A stretch of DNA of 64,000 bases from Arthrobacter sp. DWC3 (lineage in GTDB: Bacteria > Actinomycetota > Actinomycetes > Actinomycetales > Micrococcaceae), in NCBI RefSeq assembly GCF_002929375.1, contig NZ_PJIP01000005.1:1-64000 (forward strand), in the 5' to 3' direction. A model generated the notes under the pieces. That model had not been told where the DNA came from. It did no database searches and worked only from the letters and a program-made list of their open reading frames with translations. The position numbers and the translations under genes were made by a program. Position 1 is the stretch's first letter, and every line of letters starts with the position of its first letter. Below are positions 41,311 to 51,305 of this stretch, piece after piece.

Positions 41311-42624
41311 ATGGCAGCCACCGACACCCGCCAGCAGCGCATCGTCGCCACCCTCGTGGAGGCACACCAGGACCTCATGGTCGCCGACCCCCTCGCGTTC
41401 CGGGCACGCTTCCGGAAGATGGCGGCGGACCCCTACGCCTTCTACCGCGGCAGCGCGTCCCTGTTCTACCTCGACATGGCCGGGCTCCACGACGCCTGGG
41501 CCGACGAGCGCACGAGCCGCGTCTGGATCCACGGGGACCTCCACGCCGAGAACTTCGGCACCTACATGAGCAACGAGGGCCGGCTCACGTTCGACGTCAA
41601 CGACTTCGACGAGGCGTACGTGGGCCACTTCTCCTGGGACCTCCGCCGGTTCGTCGCCTCGCTGACCCTCCTGTGCTGGCAGAAGGCGCTCCCGTCGCAG
41701 GCGGTCCGCGGACTGGCCCGCACGTACCTCGAGGCGTACCTCGGACGGGTGGCGGACTACGTGGAGGACGAGCAGTCCGCCTTCGCCTTCGGCCTCGACA
41801 ACACCGACGGCGCCATCCACCGCGTGCTGCAGCAGGCCCGCGCCGCACGGCGGACGCGCCTGCTCGACTCCCTCACGCAGATCGAGGACTACGAGCGCCG
41901 GTTCCGCGACGACGGCTCCATCCGCCCCCTCGACGACGACGAGTACGCGGAGGTCTCCGACGCCTTCGAGCGCTACCTCGGCACGATCCCCGACGGAGAG
42001 CGCTCGCGCCGCCGCGTCTTCTACCGGGTCAAGGGGATCGTGGGGAAGAAGGGCTTCGGGATCGGCAGCGCGGGCCTGCCCGCGTACAACGTGCTCATCG
42101 AGGGCTTCGACGAGGCGCAGGAGAACGACATCGTCCTCACCATGAAGCAGTCGAACATCGCCGCCCCCAGCCGCATCGTGGAAGACGAGCGCGTCCGCGG
42201 CTACTTCGACGACGACGGACACCGCGCCGTCGTCAGCCAGCGCTCGCTGCAGACCCACACCGACCCGTTCCTCGGCCACACCTCGATCCGCGGCGTCTCC
42301 TTCGTGGTGTCGGAACTCTCCCCCTACAAGCGCGACCTCTCCTGGGAGGACCTCACCGAGCCCGGGCAGATGGCCCCCGTGCTCGAGGCGCTCGGCCAGG
42401 CGACGGCGAAGATCCACTGCTCCACGGACGAGGACAGCGACCACGACCTCGTGCCGTTCCGCACGGAGACCGCCATCCTCGCCGCCGTCGGGACCTCCCA
42501 CGACGAGTTCATCGAGGACATCGTGGGATTCGGCGAGGCCTACGCGGAGACGGTGCGGCAGGACCACGCCCTGTTCGTCGACGCGTTCCGGGAAGGGCTC
42601 ATCACGGCGGTGCCGGCGGCGTAG
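41311..42624 (+). CDS. DUF2252 family protein
   Basis: 437 residues from ATG at 41311. The DUF2252 pattern is clear: FRKMAADPYAFYRGSASLFY, VWIHGDLHAENFGTY, FDVNDFDEAYVGHFSWDLRR and RVFYRVKGIVGKKGFGIGS. HGDLHAENFG and the following DVNDFDE resemble the catalytic and metal-binding loops of aminoglycoside phosphotransferase-like kinases, so an ATP-grasping kinase fold is plausible. No substrate is known. It is a lone gene before the heat-shock operon. Confidence 0.88.
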   Translation: MAATDTRQQRIVATLVEAHQDLMVADPLAFRARFRKMAADPYAFYRGSASLFYLDMAGLHDAWADERTSRVWIHGDLHAENFGTYMSNEGRLTFDVNDFDEAYVGHFSWDLRRFVASLTLLCWQKALPSQAVRGLARTYLEAYLGRVADYVEDEQSAFAFGLDNTDGAIHRVLQQARAARRTRLLDSLTQIEDYERRFRDDGSIRPLDDDEYAEVSDAFERYLGTIPDGERSRRRVFYRVKGIVGKKGFGIGSAGLPAYNVLIEGFDEAQENDIVLTMKQSNIAAPSRIVEDERVRGYFDDDGHRAVVSQRSLQTHTDPFLGHTSIRGVSFVVSELSPYKRDLSWEDLTEPGQMAPVLEALGQATAKIHCSTDEDSDHDLVPFRTETAILAAVGTSHDEFIEDIVGFGEAYAETVRQDHALFVDAFREGLITAVPAA

Positions 42625-42632
42625 GACCAGAA

Positions 42633-42653
42633 GTTGAGTGCGCAAGGCTCAAG
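42633..42653 (+). promoter_or_regulatory. HAIR operator 1 (HspR binding site)
   Basis: TTGAGT-gcgcaag-GCTCAAG matches the CTTGAGT-N7-ACTCAAG HspR inverted repeat closely. It sits upstream of the presumed -35 of the dnaK promoter. Confidence 0.85.
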
Positions 42654-42658
42654 TCCGT

Positions 42659-42685
42659 TTTGATCTCCGGGCGCCCCGGACTATA

Positions 42686-42687
<2 letters not shown>
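42659..42687 (+). promoter_or_regulatory. dnaK promoter
   Basis: A weak -35 TTTGAT (42659-42664) and -10 TATAGT (42682-42687) are 17 bp apart. The -10 overlaps HAIR operator 2, so bound HspR would block polymerase. Confidence 0.6.
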
Positions 42688-44634
<1,947 letters not shown>

Positions 44635-44636
44635 CC

Positions 44637-45296
44637 ATGCCGCACCACGGAAACGAAGAAGAGCACGCATCAGAGCCGGTGAGCTTCCGCGACAACCGGA
44701 AGATCGACCCTGAGACCGGCGAAGTCCGTGGGCAGCAGAACGACGCCGGCGCTCCGGCCGCGGAGGAATCCGCGGCCGGAGGGCAGGCCGCTCCCGCCGA
44801 CGACATCTCCGAGGGGGACGCCCTGGCTCAGGCCGAGGCCATCCTCAACGAGGCCGGCGCCGAGGGGGGCGACCCCGCGGTGGACGTCGTCGCGGAACTC
44901 CGCAACGACCTGCTCCGGCTGCAGGCCGAGTACGTCAACTACCGGCGCCGGGTGGAACGCGACCGCGACGTCGCCCGTGACCAGGCGGTCATCGGCGTCA
45001 TCAACACGCTGATGCCCGTCCTCGATGACATCGACGCCGCACGCCAGCACGGCGATCTCGCCGAGGGGCCGTTCGCGGCCATCGCGGGCAAGCTCGAGAA
45101 CGCCCTGAAGACGTACGAGCTCACCCGCATCGACGAGGTCGGTGTCGCCTTCGATCCGAACATCCACGAAGCGCTCATGCAGCAGCCGAGCGCGGACGTC
45201 CAGGCTGATAGCGTCAGCCAGATCCTCCGCGCGGGCTACCGCAAGGGCGAGCGCGTCCTCCGCGCCGCGCAGGTGATCGTAGCGGTGCCCGAGTAG
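44637..45296 (+). CDS. grpE: Nucleotide exchange factor GrpE
   Basis: 219 residues starting 2 nt after the dnaK stop. The N-terminal 75 residues are acidic and disordered; a long helix and the four-helix/beta-wing region follow (RNDLLRLQAEYVNYRRRVER, VLDDIDAARQHGDL, FDPNIHEALMQQPS, YRKGERVLRAAQVIV), typical GrpE. It releases ADP from DnaK. The intergenic gap to dnaJ holds a large palindrome. Confidence 0.95.
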   Translation: MPHHGNEEEHASEPVSFRDNRKIDPETGEVRGQQNDAGAPAAEESAAGGQAAPADDISEGDALAQAEAILNEAGAEGGDPAVDVVAELRNDLLRLQAEYVNYRRRVERDRDVARDQAVIGVINTLMPVLDDIDAARQHGDLAEGPFAAIAGKLENALKTYELTRIDEVGVAFDPNIHEALMQQPSADVQADSVSQILRAGYRKGERVLRAAQVIVAVPE

Positions 45297-45305
45297 GTGT
45301 TTTCC

Positions 45306-45402
45306 CGCTGCGCGGATGCCGAACGGCGGCAACGAGATTTTCCGGCTCGCAAGAGCTCGCCGGAGAATGTTGAAGCCGCCTTCCTCGGCACTCCGCGCAG
45401 CG
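45306..45402 (+). repeat. 97-nt near-perfect palindrome between grpE and dnaJ
   Basis: CGCTGCGCGGA-TGCCGA-ac-GGCGGC-AAC on the left matches the reverse complement of the right arm GTTGAA-GCCGCC-TTCC-TCGGCA-CTCCGCGCAGCG, with a few bulges. An inner TTCCGGC/GCCGGAGAA stem forms the tip. The RNA would be a very stable hairpin in the grpE-dnaJ spacer. It may reduce read-through, protect the message or be a REP/MITE-type insert. A second small hairpin (GCTCCC-ttc-GGGAGC, about 45417-45431) follows it. Confidence 0.75.
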
Positions 45403-45479
45403 TTCCCGGGTTGTGGGCTCCCTTCGGGAGCGTGCAGCCCGGCCCCACGTTTCAGTAGTACCTAGAAAGGAGACGCCCT

Positions 45480-46478
45480 TTGGCCAGTCAGGATTGGGTC
45501 GACAAGGATTTCTACAAGATCCTCGGTGTCTCCAAGGATGCTTCCGCCACCGACATCAAGAAGTCGTACCGGAAGCTCGCCCGCAAGTACCACCCCGACC
45601 AGAACCAGGGCGACGCCGCCTCCGAGAAGACGTTCAAGGACGTCTCGGAGGCGTACTCGGTGCTGTCCGACGACGAACAGCGCCAGCAGTACGACGCCAT
45701 CCGTGCGATGGGCGGGGGAGCACGCTTCTCCGCCGGCGGCGCCGGGGGTGGAGCCGGCGGCAGCGCGGGCTTCGAGGACATCTTCGGGAACCTCTTCGGC
45801 CAGGGCGCCGGCACGGGTACACGCCAGCGCACCGGCTTCTCCAACAGCAACCTGCCCCCCGAGTTCGCCGACCTGTTCGGCGGCGGTGTGGGCGGCAACG
45901 GCTTCCCGGGCGGATTCCAGTCCACGCGCCCACAGAAGGGCGCCGACCGGACGGCCACCACGTCCATCTCCTTCGCCGGGTCCATCAACGGCACCACCAT
46001 CGGCCTGCGCGAGCCCTCGGGTGAGCAGATCGACGTGCGCATCCCCGCCGGCATCCGGGACGGGCAGAAGGTTCGCGTCAAGGGCAAGGGGCAGCCGGGG
46101 CAGGACGGGCCGGGTGACCTGATGGTCGCGGTCTCCGTGAAGGACCACCCGCTGTTCAAGCGCGACGGCGACAACATCCGGGTGCACGTACCCGTCAGCT
46201 TCCCCGAGGCGGCGCTCGGCGCCCAGATCGAGGTCCCCACGCTCACGGGCGAACTGGTGAAGATGAAGGTACCCGCCGGCACCCCGTCGGGTCGGACCCT
46301 GCGGCTCAAGGGCCGGGGCGTGAAGACCTCGAAGGGCACGGGCGACCTGCTCGTGATCGTTGACGTCGTGGTCCCGCAGAACCTGTCCAGGGAGGCCGAG
46401 GCCGCCGTCGAGGCGTTCCGCGACGCCACGAAGGACGCCGACCCGCGTGCCGAACTCGCCGCCAAGGCGCGCCTGTAA
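45480..46478 (+). CDS. dnaJ: DnaJ-type co-chaperone without zinc-finger domain
   Basis: 332 residues, starting at a TTG codon (45480) after AGAAAGGAGA. The J domain is intact with the HPD motif in KYHPDQNQG (about residues 37-45), followed by a Gly-rich linker and the C-terminal domain ISFAGSINGTTIGLREPSG and VKGKGQPGQDGPGDLMVAVS. No CxxCxGxG repeats exist, so it is a type II (CbpA-like) DnaJ. It delivers substrates to DnaK. The rare start plus upstream palindrome suggest tuned low expression. Confidence 0.92.
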   Translation: MASQDWVDKDFYKILGVSKDASATDIKKSYRKLARKYHPDQNQGDAASEKTFKDVSEAYSVLSDDEQRQQYDAIRAMGGGARFSAGGAGGGAGGSAGFEDIFGNLFGQGAGTGTRQRTGFSNSNLPPEFADLFGGGVGGNGFPGGFQSTRPQKGADRTATTSISFAGSINGTTIGLREPSGEQIDVRIPAGIRDGQKVRVKGKGQPGQDGPGDLMVAVSVKDHPLFKRDGDNIRVHVPVSFPEAALGAQIEVPTLTGELVKMKVPAGTPSGRTLRLKGRGVKTSKGTGDLLVIVDVVVPQNLSREAEAAVEAFRDATKDADPRAELAAKARL

Positions 46479-46528
46479 CTGTACGCTCGAGCAACCGCCG
46501 GAGCGCCGGCGACGGAAGGAGGCCCGCC

Positions 46529-46957
46529 ATGGACTACACGATGCCCATCTACGTCATCTCGGTGGCCGCCGAGCTCGCCGACATGCATCCGCAGACCCTG
46601 CGCCAGTACGACCGGCTGGGCCTCGTCACGCCCAGCCGGGCGCCCGGGCGGGCGAGGCGCTACTCGCAGAAGGACGTCGGCACGCTGCGCGAGATCCAGA
46701 AGCTCTCCCAGGAGGGCGTGTCCCTCGAGGGCATCCGCCGCATCCTCCAGCTCGAGAACCAGGTGGCGGCCCTGCAGGCCCGTGTGACCGAGCTGTCCGC
46801 CGAGCTCTCCTCCCGCCGGATCCACGCCGAGTCGAGCCGCGTGTTCGCCGCCGGGCTCGCGGGCGACGTGGTCACGCTGGCCCGCGGGCAGCGTCCCCGC
46901 CCCCGCAGCCAGGCGCTCGTGGTCTGGCGCCCCGACACCGAGCGCACCGCGAACTAG
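46529..46957 (+). CDS. hspR: HspR heat-shock repressor (MerR family)
   Basis: 142 residues from ATG at 46529 after GGAGG. The MerR helix-turn-helix reads VISVAAELADMHPQTLRQYD and is followed by LGLVTPSRAPGRARRYSQKDV, then a coiled region (LENQVAALQARVTELSAEL). This is HspR, which binds HAIR repeats with DnaK as co-repressor; two such repeats lie before dnaK, so the loop is closed. It is the last gene of the operon. Confidence 0.95.
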   Translation: MDYTMPIYVISVAAELADMHPQTLRQYDRLGLVTPSRAPGRARRYSQKDVGTLREIQKLSQEGVSLEGIRRILQLENQVAALQARVTELSAELSSRRIHAESSRVFAAGLAGDVVTLARGQRPRPRSQALVVWRPDTERTAN

Positions 46958-47059
46958 CCGCCGCCCGCCGGCGTGCTCCCCACCCGCCAGCGGTGCCGGT
47001 GGAATTTGTCAGGGCGCGCGGGCAGACTTGGAGGATGGAACCCTTCCCGGAGTCACGCC

Positions 47060-47626
47060 ATGTTTGACCTGTTCGTCGAGGCCCTCGTGATCGGGGCAGG
47101 CGTGCTCGCCGCCCTCGGAGCCGGTACGGGCGTGGCAGGGTGGCTCGTGGTGCGCAAGGTCAGGCGCTCGCACATCATCGAGCGCACCCGGGACCGCGGC
47201 ATGCTGGCCGCCCGCGCCTACGCGCCGGACCGGCTGACGCGGGAGCCCGCGCGGCTCATCGGCGACCTCAAGCGTTCCTCCCGCGCGACGCATCTCGCCC
47301 TCGCGGAGGCTGCGGCACAGAGGCGCCCCGTCGGCGACCTGCCGCGCGCCGCCGCGGAGATCGACCAGGCCGCGGCCTCCCTCGAGACGCTGCTGCGGGC
47401 GGCCGACCGCGAGCCGAACCGCGCCCTGAAGCAGGAATGGACCACCGATCTCGCGGCGCAGGCCCGGGCACTCGACGAGCTCTCGGCCGATCTGCGCCGC
47501 TGCCTGCTGCAGACGTCCCGGTCCATCGACACCCTCCAGCTCGAACAGGCCACCAACCGCCTGCGCACCGAGATCTCCGCCATGGCCACATGGCGGGACA
47601 GCTACGGGAACCGGCAGACCTGGTGA
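47060..47626 (+). CDS. Single-pass coiled-coil membrane protein, function unknown
   Basis: 188 residues from ATG at 47060. One N-terminal transmembrane segment (about 8-30) is followed by a cytoplasmic region of alpha-helical, Ala/Arg/Glu-rich sequence (LALAEAAAQRRPVGDLPRAA, TLQLEQATNRLRTEISAMAT). No domain is recognised. It precedes the PspA-like gene and they could be linked in envelope maintenance, which is inference. Confidence 0.65.
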   Translation: MFDLFVEALVIGAGVLAALGAGTGVAGWLVVRKVRRSHIIERTRDRGMLAARAYAPDRLTREPARLIGDLKRSSRATHLALAEAAAQRRPVGDLPRAAAEIDQAAASLETLLRAADREPNRALKQEWTTDLAAQARALDELSADLRRCLLQTSRSIDTLQLEQATNRLRTEISAMATWRDSYGNRQTW

Positions 47627-47675
47627 CCGGTTGGACTAGGTAGCCGTACACCACTCACCGACCCGGGGGTCCACC

Positions 47676-48377
47676 GTGACGATCAAACGCCGTATCACGC
47701 GCATCGTGCAGGCCAACCGCTATGCCGCGGCCGAGTCGAAGGTGGACCCGCGGGAGCAGGCGCAGGCCGCGCAGCAGGCCCAGCATGCGCTGCTCGACCA
47801 GGCGCGCCGCGGTGCCGCGGACGTCGCGGCGCACCACCACCGTGTGGGCCTCGCCGCGAACGAGGCCGCCGACTACGTGAACCGGGTCGAGGCGGCAGCG
47901 GCCGCTGCGGTCCAGCGGGGCGACGACGATGCCGCCCGGGCCGCCATCCGCGAGTCGATGACCGCGCGGCGCCGCCTCGAGACCCTCACCCGGCAGTTGC
48001 ACGAGGCGGAGCAGCAGGCCCGCAGGCTGCACGACGACGTACGGCGGCTCGAGCAGCGCGTGCAGCAGAACGCCATGGAGTACGACGCCATGCTGGCGCG
48101 CCGGGCCGCGGCGCAGGCAGCGATCGGCGTGCATGACGCACTGGCCTCCTCCTCGCGTGAGGCGGCGGCGATCGACGCCGCGCGGCGCAGCGCCGAACTG
48201 GAGGTGCGCCGCTTCGAAGCGCAGGCGCAGGCCCGCGAGGAACTGTCCTGGACGGATCCGTCCTCGCCGCGCCTGCAGCAGGCGTTCGAGGAGCTCGAGG
48301 CGGAGGCGGCCGCCCAGCAGGAACTCGAGGAGCTCAAGCGGAGGAACGGCCGAGGCCATCCTCCCGTGCAGCGTTGA
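47676..48377 (+). CDS. PspA/IM30-like coiled-coil protein
   Basis: 233 residues from GTG at 47676. Almost the whole protein is long alpha helix with Ala/Glu/Arg/Gln heptads and the PspA-like spacing (IVQANRYAAAESKVDPREQA, ARRRLETLTRQLHEAEQQAR, YDAMLARRAAAQAAIGVHDA). PspA/IM30 proteins bind stressed membranes. Length fits the family. The last 44 bp overlap the convergent DUF5655 gene. Confidence 0.7.
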   Translation: MTIKRRITRIVQANRYAAAESKVDPREQAQAAQQAQHALLDQARRGAADVAAHHHRVGLAANEAADYVNRVEAAAAAAVQRGDDDAARAAIRESMTARRRLETLTRQLHEAEQQARRLHDDVRRLEQRVQQNAMEYDAMLARRAAAQAAIGVHDALASSSREAAAIDAARRSAELEVRRFEAQAQAREELSWTDPSSPRLQQAFEELEAEAAAQQELEELKRRNGRGHPPVQR

Positions 48378-48918
48378 GCGCGCGCAGGAGGGCGTCGTCG
48401 ACGTCGTCCTCCTGCCGGAGCCGGATGCGCCAGGCGAACGGGTCGGCGGCACGGACCGGTTCGAGGCCGGGCAGGTCCGGGACCGCCAGCCGGAAGAACA
48501 GGTCCACCGCGGTCCTGGTACCGGGCGTGAGTTGCGCGAACTTCCGCCGCGGCGTCCGGAGCGAGACGTAGGTCTTACGCATCTGGACGGTGACCCCGGG
48601 TGTGTCCATCGCCCAGAGCAGGATCCGATCGGCGAGCGGTTTGAGGGCCGGCCGATCGGCGTACTGGGCGGCATAGAGCTCGTCCGCCGAGCGCCGGAAC
48701 ATCTCCGGGAGTCCGAAGACCTCCCAGTCGACGCTCATCAGGTTGTAGCCGGTGACCCCTCGGTCCGTCAGCCAGCGGGACAGGTCCTCGCGTGTGGTGA
48801 TCCCCGCCGCGCGGGCGTCCGAGGCCCAGTCCGCGGGGGTGCGCCCCGTGGTGCGGAGGAGGCGGGCGGCGTTCGTGTCGACCATCGACTGCCAGCTCAG
48901 CATCTCTCCCATGCCCAC
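48334..48918 (-). CDS. DUF4287/DUF5655 protein
   Basis: 194 residues from ATG at 48918. The N-terminal part (about 10-60, TGRTPADWASDARAAGI, TDRGVTGYNLMSVDWEVFG) resembles DUF4287, and the C-terminal part (VQMRKTYVSLRTPRRKFAQ, RTAVDLFFRLAVPDLPGL, DPFAWRIRLRQEDDVDD) resembles DUF5655. These small cytosolic proteins have no established function. It overlaps the 3' end of the PspA-like gene by 44 bp, in convergent orientation. Confidence 0.65.
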   Translation of the reverse strand: MGMGEMLSWQSMVDTNAARLLRTTGRTPADWASDARAAGITTREDLSRWLTDRGVTGYNLMSVDWEVFGLPEMFRRSADELYAAQYADRPALKPLADRILLWAMDTPGVTVQMRKTYVSLRTPRRKFAQLTPGTRTAVDLFFRLAVPDLPGLEPVRAADPFAWRIRLRQEDDVDDALLRALNAAREDGLGRSSA

Positions 48919-49001
48919 ACTGTAACGGCCCCGGCCCCGTCGGCGATCCTGCCCGCTCGCCCTCCCGGGAGGGCGTCGGAGGGCGTTGCTACACTCGGCG
49001 C

Positions 49002-49685
49002 ATGACTGAGCTGAGCGGTGCCCACGTCCTCGTCGTCGGCGCCACCGGCGTCCTCGGCGCCGAACTGTCCCGTCAGCTCGCGGCGCAGGGGGCCCAGCTC
49101 ACCCTGTCCGGCCGGTCGGAGGACAAACTGGCGGGCCTCGCGGAGGAACTCGGCGAGGCCGTCGTCGCTCGCGCCGCCGCGGACCTCGGCAGGCCCACGG
49201 GGCCTGCGGACATCGCCGCCGCCGTGTACGGGCGCCCCCTCGACGGGGTGGTCTTCGCGTCCGGCGTCGTGGCCTTCGGTCCCGCCGTCGAGGTGGACGA
49301 CGACACCCTGGACGAGCTCATGCTCGTCAACCTCCTCGGCTACATGCGTCTGATCCGCGCTGTCGCCCCCTCGCTCGGTAAGGACTCGTTCATCGCGCAG
49401 ATCAGCGCCGTCGTGGCCGAGAGCCCCACGGCGGGCATGGCCGCGTACTCGGCGACGAAGGCCGGGCTGAGCGCCTACGGGAAGGCGCTGACACTGGAGC
49501 TGCGCCGGCAGGGCGTGCGGGTGCTCGACGCGCGACCGCCGCACACCGAGACCGGACTCGCCACGCGGCCCATCGCCGGGCAGGCCCCGCGACTGCCGCA
49601 GGGCAAGGACCCGGTGGACGTCGCCGGGCGCATCGTCGCCGCCATCCGCGACGGCGAGCGGGACCTGCCCTCCTCGGCGTTCTAG
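49002..49685 (+). CDS. SDR family NAD(P)-dependent oxidoreductase
   Basis: 227 residues. Classical short-chain dehydrogenase motifs: VVGATGVLGAELSRQLAAQG cofactor loop (about 10-29), FASGVVAFGP, active-site YSATKAGLSAYGKAL with Tyr and Lys four residues apart, and the Ser about 15 residues before it (AVVAESPTAGM). The substrate is unknown. It precedes the YcaO gene by 72 bp; co-occurrence may be incidental. Confidence 0.9.
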   Translation: MTELSGAHVLVVGATGVLGAELSRQLAAQGAQLTLSGRSEDKLAGLAEELGEAVVARAAADLGRPTGPADIAAAVYGRPLDGVVFASGVVAFGPAVEVDDDTLDELMLVNLLGYMRLIRAVAPSLGKDSFIAQISAVVAESPTAGMAAYSATKAGLSAYGKALTLELRRQGVRVLDARPPHTETGLATRPIAGQAPRLPQGKDPVDVAGRIVAAIRDGERDLPSSAF

Positions 49686-49757
49686 GGCCGGCGGACGCCT
49701 GACCTTCCGCGTCCCGCGCCCGGCCTGTGCGTCAGGGACGTGTGCTCTACTGGGGGC

Positions 49758-51305
49758 ATGATGCGCAGGAGCACCGATCTGCAGCCGACGGCGGGACCGC
49801 TCACGGCGGCCGCGGAGGCGTACGAGGCCGCGTTGCCGGGCCTGCGGGCACAGTTCGCCATCGACGGCCTCGACCGTTCCGGCGTACCCACCTGGGCCAC
49901 GTGGTGGCGGAGCCGGGACTCGGGCGCCGGGATGGGCGGCGTCGGGTACGGTCCGTCCGCGATGCAGGCCCGCGTCGGCGCCCTGGGGGAGACCGTGGAG
50001 AGCGTCTTCTCCCACCTGGCGTTCGCGCGCCTCGAACGGACCACCGGGTCCTACACCGAGCTCCGGTCGCGTCTCGGCCTGCAGGGGGTCGCCGATCCGA
50101 GGACGCTCGGACTGCCCGCGGGCTCCGCCTACCGGGACGACATGAACCTGACCTGGGTGGCGATGCGGCGCGCGCGCTCCGTTCCGGCCGCCGACAGCGC
50201 CGGCACGCCGACCCTCGGACTCGACGGGGAGACTGTGCTCGTGCCGGTGGACCTCGTGGCGAGCAGCCCCTCGGAGCTCGGCCGCCAGGACACGGGGGAG
50301 CGGCTCCTGATGCCCGTGGCGAACGGCATGGGCGCCGGGACGAGCCTGCGGCAGGCCGTTGTCCACGGCGTCCTCGAGATCCTCCAGCGCGACGGCAACG
50401 GCCTCTCCTTCCGCGCGCTCGACCGCGGCGCCGTCGTCGAGCTGGGACCGGACGACGGCGACGCCGAGACGCGCCAGGCACTCGGCGCCCTCCGCGCGGC
50501 CGGGGTGGACGTCATCGTGAAGATCGCCTCCGTGGACCGCGGGGTGCCGAACCTGTACGTGGTCGGGCACGCACCCGGCGACGACCTCGTCGTCGCCACG
50601 GCCTGCGGCGAGGCGGCGCACCCCGACCGCGACGTCGCACTCCGGAAGGCGGTCCTGGAGTTCGCGTCCGCACGGGCCCGCAAGGCCTTCATGCACGGCC
50701 CTCTCGCCGCGGTCCGCGACGCCGCACCGCAGGACTACCTCGACGACGCGCTGGCGGTGGTGGACCCGGCCGACGAGGAGCCGCGCGTCCTCGACGCGAC
50801 CGTGGCCTGGCTGACCGCCGGCGCGGAGCAGGATGCCGCGGTGCGGGCCCGCCTCGACGCGACGATCTTCTCCCGCCGGTCGATCGTCCGGTTCGGCGAC
50901 CTGCCGACCGACCCGACCGCCGACCCATCGGCGCTCCTCGCCGAGCACGGCCTCGAGATCCTGGTGGCCGACCTGACCCCGCCCGAGGTGCTCGGGAACG
51001 GCGTGGCACGCGCGGTGAAGGTGGTGGTGCCCGGGACCGAGGTGGAGACGGTCGCCTACGGGAGGATCGGGGAGGCCGGCGTCCGCAGACTGGTCGAGGA
51101 CGGCCGGGACGATCTCGCACGCGTGGGCCGGCGGCCCGACGGCGTCGGGTGGCGTCAGGTCGTCCTGACGCCCGAGGCGGAGGAACGGCTCGGCGGTCCG
51201 GCGTGGTTCGACCGCGATGCCGTGGACGCGGCGGCCGCCGGGCTGCTGCCGATCTACCGGGAACCGGGCCGGCACGCTGCCCGGCTCGCCCTCGGTGAGC
51301 GCTGA
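49758..51305 (+). CDS. YcaO-like ATP-dependent cyclodehydratase-family protein
   Basis: 515 residues from ATG at 49758 (ATG at 49761 equally possible). YcaO signs are clear: AMQARVGALGETVESVFSHL (ATP-binding Glu region), MPVANGMGAGTSLRQAVVHG followed by VLEILQRDGNG, and DRDVALRKAVLEFASARARK, the Sx3E and ExxxR-type ATP motifs. The C-terminus (RHAARLALGER) lacks the PxPxP that marks azoline-forming enzymes. It may instead thioamidate or activate a protein. No precursor peptide was found nearby. It abuts the NodB-like gene (TGATG). Confidence 0.85.
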   Translation: MMRRSTDLQPTAGPLTAAAEAYEAALPGLRAQFAIDGLDRSGVPTWATWWRSRDSGAGMGGVGYGPSAMQARVGALGETVESVFSHLAFARLERTTGSYTELRSRLGLQGVADPRTLGLPAGSAYRDDMNLTWVAMRRARSVPAADSAGTPTLGLDGETVLVPVDLVASSPSELGRQDTGERLLMPVANGMGAGTSLRQAVVHGVLEILQRDGNGLSFRALDRGAVVELGPDDGDAETRQALGALRAAGVDVIVKIASVDRGVPNLYVVGHAPGDDLVVATACGEAAHPDRDVALRKAVLEFASARARKAFMHGPLAAVRDAAPQDYLDDALAVVDPADEEPRVLDATVAWLTAGAEQDAAVRARLDATIFSRRSIVRFGDLPTDPTADPSALLAEHGLEILVADLTPPEVLGNGVARAVKVVVPGTEVETVAYGRIGEAGVRRLVEDGRDDLARVGRRPDGVGWRQVVLTPEAEERLGGPAWFDRDAVDAAAAGLLPIYREPGRHAARLALGER

